From Lindgomyces ingoldianus (lineage: Eukaryota; Ascomycota; Dothideomycetes; Pleosporales; Lindgomycetaceae), in contig NW_022985163.1 in NCBI RefSeq assembly GCF_010093535.1, positions 1,984,479 through 2,048,478 of the forward strand: a stretch of 64,000 nucleotides of DNA, given 5' to 3'. The position numbers were made by a program, and so were the translations under genes. The notes under the pieces are model-generated. The model was not told the origin of the DNA, searched no databases, and was given only the letters and a program-made list of their open reading frames with translations. This document shows positions 57,360-64,000 of this stretch, one piece after another (within the stretch, counting starts at the first letter, position 1; each line of letters opens with the position of its first letter).

Positions 57360-60300
57360 ATATATATACCTCTAACTCTTATCTACCTAACTAGTAACAC
57401 CCTGCTACCTATACAGCAATAGGGACAAACTACAGCCTGCCCCCCTTAACCCTGACTATCCTTTACTCTGCTTAACAGACTGTACACCTAATCTAGCTAA
57501 GTTCTTATCCCTTCTCTACTAACACTATATAGGCTGTTGTACTTTAGAAATTACTATTTCTCTAAAGTAAGAATTATAACATTAATTACTACCTCTCTAA
57601 AAGTATAGCACCTTACACCTTCTTTAATATTAGTATAACAGGAGCTAGTGCAGCCAGCACTAGAGAAACTCTGTCTAGGAATAAGAAGGAACATAGTTAA
57701 CAAATACAGTATCTCTGCTAAGAAATTAAAGCACTTAAAACCTAGCTTTAGCAATAAACCTATGTCTAACAACTACACTCTCTCTATCTAGAAGTTGCTA
57801 AACTTTGCAATGCTGCTAAAAAAAAAACTAGTATTAAGTTAAAAAAATTACTACACCTAGCTCTACCTAAATTATTTAATAGCACAGCTAAAGACCTTAA
57901 GCTATTCTTTACTTAATGCTACTTATATATGCAGTATAACAAGGGCGCCTTTTAAACAGATAAAGAAATAATCTTATAGATAAGTCTCTACTTAGAAGGA
58001 CCCCTAGCTATCTAGTTCTAACTACATGCAGACAATTAGATAAAACACAAAGTAACTAAAAAAGTTTCCTTTATTTACACTTAAGAAATCTTTTAAAACT
58101 TAGATGCCTTTAAATAAGCTCTTATAACAATTTACAGCTAAGCTAACTAAAAGAAAAAGGCAGTTAATAGAATAGACACTCTACGCTAAAAAAAGAGCAC
58201 TGTCTAATTATATGCAGCACGCTTCTGCAAACAATTAGCTATTAGTAGATAGACTAATAAAGTAGCTGTTAGAAGGATGTTCTACAACAGACTATCTAAC
58301 ATAATTAAAGACACATTTATGCATTACAGTAAACTAGAGAAATTTAAAGAATATATAAAAAGGGTAACTATGTATAATAATTAGCATTAGGAATGTCTTT
58401 ACAAAAAACGCCCTAGCATAACGCCCTAGAAACTAGAAGTATTTTAAAGAAAGAAGAAGACTTAACAGTCTAACAGTAAACTAATAAATCTTAGCTATGC
58501 TAAACATACATAGGGCTTAACTAAGAAAAAAAGCAAGTTTTAAAATAGTAAAAGGCTGCCACTAAGTACTAAATAACAGAAATAGCTTAAGGAAAGAGCG
58601 TGCCTTAACTATAGAAAAGTAGAACACTATAGAAAAAAGTGCCTAGACTCTAGTAACTAAAAGAATAAAGATAAAAGACTAACTATAAAAGCAGTACATA
58701 TAGAGTAGGGTCTAACAGGACTAGAAATCCTAGACAGACTAAACAAGAACCTCTGCTAGTAATATAGAGGCAATTATAAATCTAATAGATGCCTAAGAGA
58801 ATACTAGAAGGTTAAAGTTTAAAATAGTAATAACATATTTAAGGCACTAGAACAAGCAGTTGTCTATAAAAGATAGTAAGGCTATACATAAGCAACAACA
58901 TATGTTGTAAACATAAAAGAAGGGAAAGAACTATTCCCTCTAAAACAACTAATAACTAGAATCTCTGCCTAGAAATTACAGTATTAATTTAACTATAGCA
59001 ACTACTAGAAATGTAGTAACACCTATAGTTAACAAAATTATAGAAAAATAATATATAAAGTACACATTAATAATAATGCAAACACTTACAGCATAATTAA
59101 GAAAATTGCTAAAACCTACTACGCTGTACTAAATAATAAGGAATAATAGAAAATGTTCTAGAGAATCTTAAATAAAAGAAGGGGTCTTAATTAGTAATAC
59201 ACCCCTTTAATAACTCTAAAACTCTGCAACTAGAGAGCTAACACACCCTCTCTAGCATTAGCTATTACGCAAAAAGACCTAAAAACTTGCTAATAAAAAG
59301 GATACTATATTCTATATAAAAGCTAAAGACATAATAAGTTCTAATGTGCATACTAAAGCTACCCTTTACAAATAGTGTAAACAAAGGAGCACTTAAGATA
59401 GACGCAGGTCTAACTAATACTAGTCTAAAATAACCTTAAGGATTGCCTGTACAACTAGTATTTATGTGTTAATAAGTACTGCCTAAAACACTAGCTAACT
59501 AAACATAGAGCTAGCTAGTGGCTATTTAGAATCTAGGAAAGCAAACTTGCAAATAACACGCTCCCTAGAATAACATTAACCTATAAAATGCCTTAGTGCG
59601 CCTACTGTAACACTAGAACTAAGCACAAACAAAAACCCTAGATAGAATGTAAAAACTAAGCAAACTGCGCATTTTACTACTTCTAGTAAAAAGCCTACTA
59701 ACAAAATAACTAAATGCTGTATTACCACAAGATAGAAGACTAACACTGTACTATAGCAAAATGCATAATACAAGGTTATTAGAAATATAAGATATAATTA
59801 GATTAAACTAAAAGCTACTAAGAAAAAGCTCTTAAAGTAGAAGAAGACAACAGTATAGACTACCTAGAAGTTCCCTATAAACTCTGTACCCTTATTGCTG
59901 TAGGACAAGGTCTAGGCAGGAGCCTAACTACAGAAATAACTCTCTCCTGCCTAGAACAATAATAGACAGGCCTTACACTAATAGACAGCAGTTGCACCTT
60001 TACAGCAATTAACTCTACATAGGTTAACTAAAAATAAATACCTTTTAGAAGTAAAGAAAGACCCTTTAAAGTAACCCTAGTAGACGCCTTATTTATTAAA
60101 TATAAAGTAAGATAAATACAACTTAAAACCTATAAACTTATTATAGATGCTAAAGAAACTAGTAACTAGATATCTTTTAACATCTTACTGCTAAGAGCAA
60201 AGTACTAAGTAATACTTAGATATAACTAGCTTTACAAACATAACCTAATAATTAACTAGTAAACTATAACTCTAGTAACAAAACAAGACTACGCCTGCAT

Positions 60301-63300
60301 AACATAGTTAGCCTACTATAATAATTTATGCACCTTCCACTAACAAGTAAAAGAAAGAAGTAGATATTTCCCTAAGAAAAGAAAACTAAAGAAGTTCCCC
60401 TACTAAGAACTAAAAGCTTAGGTAGTCTATTTAATAAAGAAAAAACTAAAGGAGATATCCTTTAAAGAATTCTAGAAAAAATAAGACCTTAACTAGATAA
60501 GAATATATAAAATTACCTATAAAACAGGAAACCTGCCTAAGGAATATAAAGAGTATAAAGACATGTTTAAAACCCTAGAAGACTCTAGAGAACTACCCCT
60601 GCATTAACTATAGGATTACGCTATTAATCTTAAACTAGAACTCTAACTAAAAGCTTATAAACTCTAACTATTAACTAAAGCCTAGAAAGATGCACTATAG
60701 GAATATATAGACTAGATGCTATCACAAGAACATATCTAAGAAAGCAACAGCCTAGTAGCATTAGCAGTAGTCTTTGCAAAAAAGAAAAACAGCAAAGTAA
60801 GAGTATGCTAGGACTACTAAACTCTAAACAATAATACTATAAAAGACTAGTACCCCCTTTTAATAATCTAAGACATAATAAACTAACTAAAAGGAACTAA
60901 ACACTTTACTAAGTTTAATGTTTAAGACAGATTTAATAAAATAAGAATTAAATAAAGACATAAATAAATAACTACCTTTAGAACCTTTAAAAAATTATAT
61001 AAGCTACTTATTATGCCCTTTAGACTTACTAACGCACTTGCAACTTTCTAAAGAGTTATTAACACTGCCTTAAATCTGTACCTTAATATATTTGTACTTG
61101 TATACCTTAATAACATACTAGTGTACATAAAAGAAAGCTAAGACAACTACATATCTAAAGTAAAACTTATACTAGAACGCCTTAGGCAATACAGCCTACA
61201 CCTTTAACTAGAAAAATGCAAATTTAATATATAAAAAACTAAATATTTAGAATTTATTATAAACTAGGATAAGATAAAAATAGACCTAAAAAAAATAACT
61301 AAAGTACTTAAATAGCCTGTACCTAAATCTATTACTAAGATTAGAGGATTCCTTAGACTAACAGGTTATGTACAAAGAATAATTAAGAACTACTCTAAAA
61401 TAGCGCTCCTACTTATAGACGCTATAACAAAAGAAAAAGTGTTGCATAAGTTCTAGTAAATAACTAAAATAAATTAATCTTTTAAGAAGTTAAAGAAAGT
61501 TATTACTAGCTACCTAGTTCTTAGAATGTATAACTTAACTTTTAAAACTAAAATACACACTAACGCCTTAAAACAAGCTAAAGGAGCAGCTTTTCTACAG
61601 AAATAAAAAAACAGCTATTAGCATCTAGTAGCATACTACTTAGCAAAATTTGCCCCTGCAGAACAAAAATACACTATACTAGACAAGGAACTTAAAGCTA
61701 TAGTTAACGCCTATAGAAATTAAAAAGTTAAACTATAAAGACTTAAATAGCAATTTATTATCTACACTAATTACGCTAACCTAGTAACCTTTCTAACAAC
61801 TAAGAAACTCTCCTCTATGCATGTATAATAGGCTATAAAACTAGCATAGTTTAATTTTATTATTAAACATGTCCTTAGAAGCAGCAATTAACAAGCAGAC
61901 GCCCTTAGTAGACGCTCTAACTACTTTAACAAACTAGAAGAAAATGTAGAGGAATTTACAATCTTTAAAGAAACTAACTAAGGCCTAGTATATAATAGAC
62001 TAGAACTAGAAAGATTAATCTATTCCCTAACAATTACTAAACATAGATAAAAAAACTTTATTAAAGAGTATTATAAGGCTCTAATGTTTAGACACCTAGG
62101 AATAGGATTACTTTAAAGAAAGATAAGAGAAGTAATCTTTAAAGATATCCTATAATTAAAGCACTTGTGCACTAAGGTACTACAGGAATGCAACCTGTGC
62201 AACAAGAACAACCCCTAAAGATATAAACTATACAGACAGCTCTAGCTAATTATAGCACCTAAACAACCCTAGACTATAATAATAATAGACTTTATAACAG
62301 GATTACTACTATCCTGTAAGCCTAGCATAGAAAGGCTTTGCAACATAATTACAGTAGTAGTTAATAAGACTATAAAGTTTATTTTTATATAGGCAACAGA
62401 AAAAAGCATAACTATAAAAGAATTTATGTTTAAACTAAAAAAGAATCTCTTTGTAACTTATAAATGCCTATAGATTATTATCTTAGACAGAGACAAACTT
62501 TTTACTAGTAAGTATTAGACAACTGTAGTCTAACACTTTAAAATAACCTATAAACTCTCTACAGCTTATTACTCTTAGACTAATAGACAGACAGAACAAA
62601 TAAACATAAAAATAGAAAGGTATCTACAAAAATATATTTCCTATAAGCAGATAGACTAGCTAGAATAGTTACTAATAGCGTAGTTAGCTATTAACACTAC
62701 ACAGTCTGCCTTAACTAAGGTAACCCTGTATAAGGCAAACTTTAGCTACCTTTATAGATACAAGCTTTTTAGAACTTAGCTAATAGACCTGCCTAAAGCC
62801 TTAAGTTAAACAACGCGACTGTTAGAAAGACATTAGAAACTAAGTAAAAAAGCCTAGATAATAATTAAAGCTATAGAAGCATTAGCAAATTAACACTAAT
62901 AAATAGCGCTAGAAATACATTCTTATAACTATGTATATTTAGATACTATAAACTTTAAAAACCCTTAACTAGCACAGAAGCTAGCTAAAAAACAGATAGG
63001 CCCTTACAAAGTTATCTAAACCTGCCTAGAAGCATGTAAGCTTAAATTACTAAAAGATATAAAAATCTTCCTATAGTTCTATGTTTCTAAGCTAGAACTA
63101 GCACCTAAGGACATTCTGTTAGCAACTTAAAAATAGGATAAAAAAGAACTTAAATATAAAGTTAAAAAGATTCTAGATAAAGAAGAAAATTATTACCTAA
63201 TAAAGTAGGTAGGATACCTAACTTATAAAAATACCTAGGAACTTGTTACAAACCTGCAGAATGCCTAAAAGGCGCTACAGAAATATTACTTACGCCTTCT

Positions 63301-63359
63301 AGATTAAACTACCTAAAAGAAAGCTCCTTAGACTAGAAAATACTATTATAAAATAAAAC

Positions 63360-64000
63360 TAGAGTAATATTAGCTAGCTGTAATGTAGGAGGTCTGCAAC
63401 CTTTTAACAGAGGCTAAGAAGAAGGAAGACCTGCTGCCTCTGCCTTAAGCGCTTTAAGCTTATCTAGGGATAAGAGGTCTTTTTTTAGATATTTTGCCCT
63501 TTAATCTGCTAGAAGATTAAGCTGTTTCTGCGCCCTCTTCTAATAAGCTATAAAGGATTACAGGTGCGCTAAAGACTCCTTTTTTTTACGCATCTTATCT
63601 TAACAAGCCTCCTTTAACTTTACTTGTAATCTTTCTTACTTCTTTTCTAAACAATCTTAGAACGCATTTAACATAAACATATTATAATAACACCCTTTTT
63701 AAACACATTTTACACACTTGTTTAATAATAAGGACATTACATAAGAGGAACTGCTTAAGCAGTAAGCGCTATAAGAACGCATCTTTATATAATAGAGCAG
63801 ATTAAGCTAAGCAACAGTCTAGAGACAATAAACAGAGGCAGAAAAACAGCAAACCTAATAAGGCATAGTTAAGAAGGATAAGCGTATGTTAGGTATTTAC
63901 AGAAGGACACACACTAGTTAAAAAGAAAACCTAACACTTATAATAAGAAGAACGTAACAGCAAAGACGCTAACTAGAAGAGAAGCCTATGTATTATAGCT
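63360..64000 (-). pseudogene. Antisense accessory ORF relic beside the Gypsy pol (Cys-rich plus coiled coil)
   Basis: Downstream of the chromodomain, the minus strand carries a degenerate ORF: a Cys-containing part at about 63640-63730, then a Lys/Leu/Glu/Ala-rich region (S-L-D-K-L-K-A-L-K-A-E-A-A-G-L near 63430-63480) ending at about 63370. A related relic stands alone at 17504-18571. It is probably carried by the Gypsy element or by a neighbour of its insertion site; the window ends before this can be decided. Confidence 0.45.

Larger units (their letters stand above)
56995..64000 (+). mobile_element. Ty3/Gypsy chromovirus G2, 5' LTR to beyond pol (runs off the window)
   Basis: LTR 56995-57359; gag from about 57635, where the start codon has become ATA; protease near 59985 (S-x-C-T-F-T); reverse transcriptase about 60800-61260 with the active site Y-L-D-D changed to Y-L-N-N (61103-61114); RNase H about 61560-61900; integrase with an H-x(n)-H-x(n)-C-x2-C zinc region at about 62090-62205; and a chromodomain at about 63165-63310 (Y-K-V-K-K-I-L-D then V-G-Y, N-T-x-E-L). 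This order (RT before integrase, chromodomain last) identifies a Ty3/Gypsy chromovirus. RIP-type stops throughout; inactive. The element is inserted in the pol region of G1. Confidence 0.9.

Overview
The window looks like a stretch of a filamentous ascomycete chromosome (Pezizomycotina; a Dothideomycete such as a member of the Pleosporales fits best, but this is inference). It alternates between very AT-rich, TpA-loaded blocks and two islands of ordinary base composition. The AT-rich blocks are almost wholly transposon relics with the marks of repeat-induced point mutation (RIP): CAA/CAG codons have become TAA/TAG, no long ORF survives, and copies differ mainly by C-to-T or G-to-A changes. Short introns (45-59 nt) with CTAAC-type branch sites and a U3-like polypyrimidine promoter also fit this group.

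Layout. 1-9300: relics (a solo LTR, truncated Fot1-like DNA transposons, a large unclassified element and its LTR-like region with tandem repeats). 9360-13650: gene island 1, with one intact gene on the minus strand (11541-12485, a secreted or type I membrane protein with an expansin-like double-psi barrel signature), a WD40-repeat relic and a broken intron-containing gene. 13650-31146: RIP block with Fot1-like copies and a nest four levels deep: a Fot1-like element (18573-29260) contains a 1.1 kb fold-back derivative and a short LTR element (21222-28914), which in turn contains a full Copia element (22206-27596) and a solo LTR (28151-28354). Every insertion I mark in this nest has its target-site duplication. 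31147-44050: gene island 2, dominated by one three-exon minus-strand gene (32445-41896) for a 3115-residue protein of the DUF6606/DUF3638/DUF3645 family, whose motifs suggest a helicase/SecA-like ATPase. 44100-53127: RIP block with five more Fot1-like copies or fragments inserted in and around a second copy of the large element. 53128-64000: two Ty3/Gypsy chromoviruses, the second inserted into the pol region of the first and running off the window end.

I find only two intact protein genes. They are neighbours only through the repeat blocks, and nothing suggests they work together. The most informative points are the motif reading of the giant protein, its GC-AG intron that splits a helicase motif VI-like segment, the fully resolvable nested insertions, the fold-back element, and small solo LTRs that stayed GC-rich inside RIP-degraded DNA. 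I saw no tRNA, rRNA, CRISPR array or bacterial-type operon.
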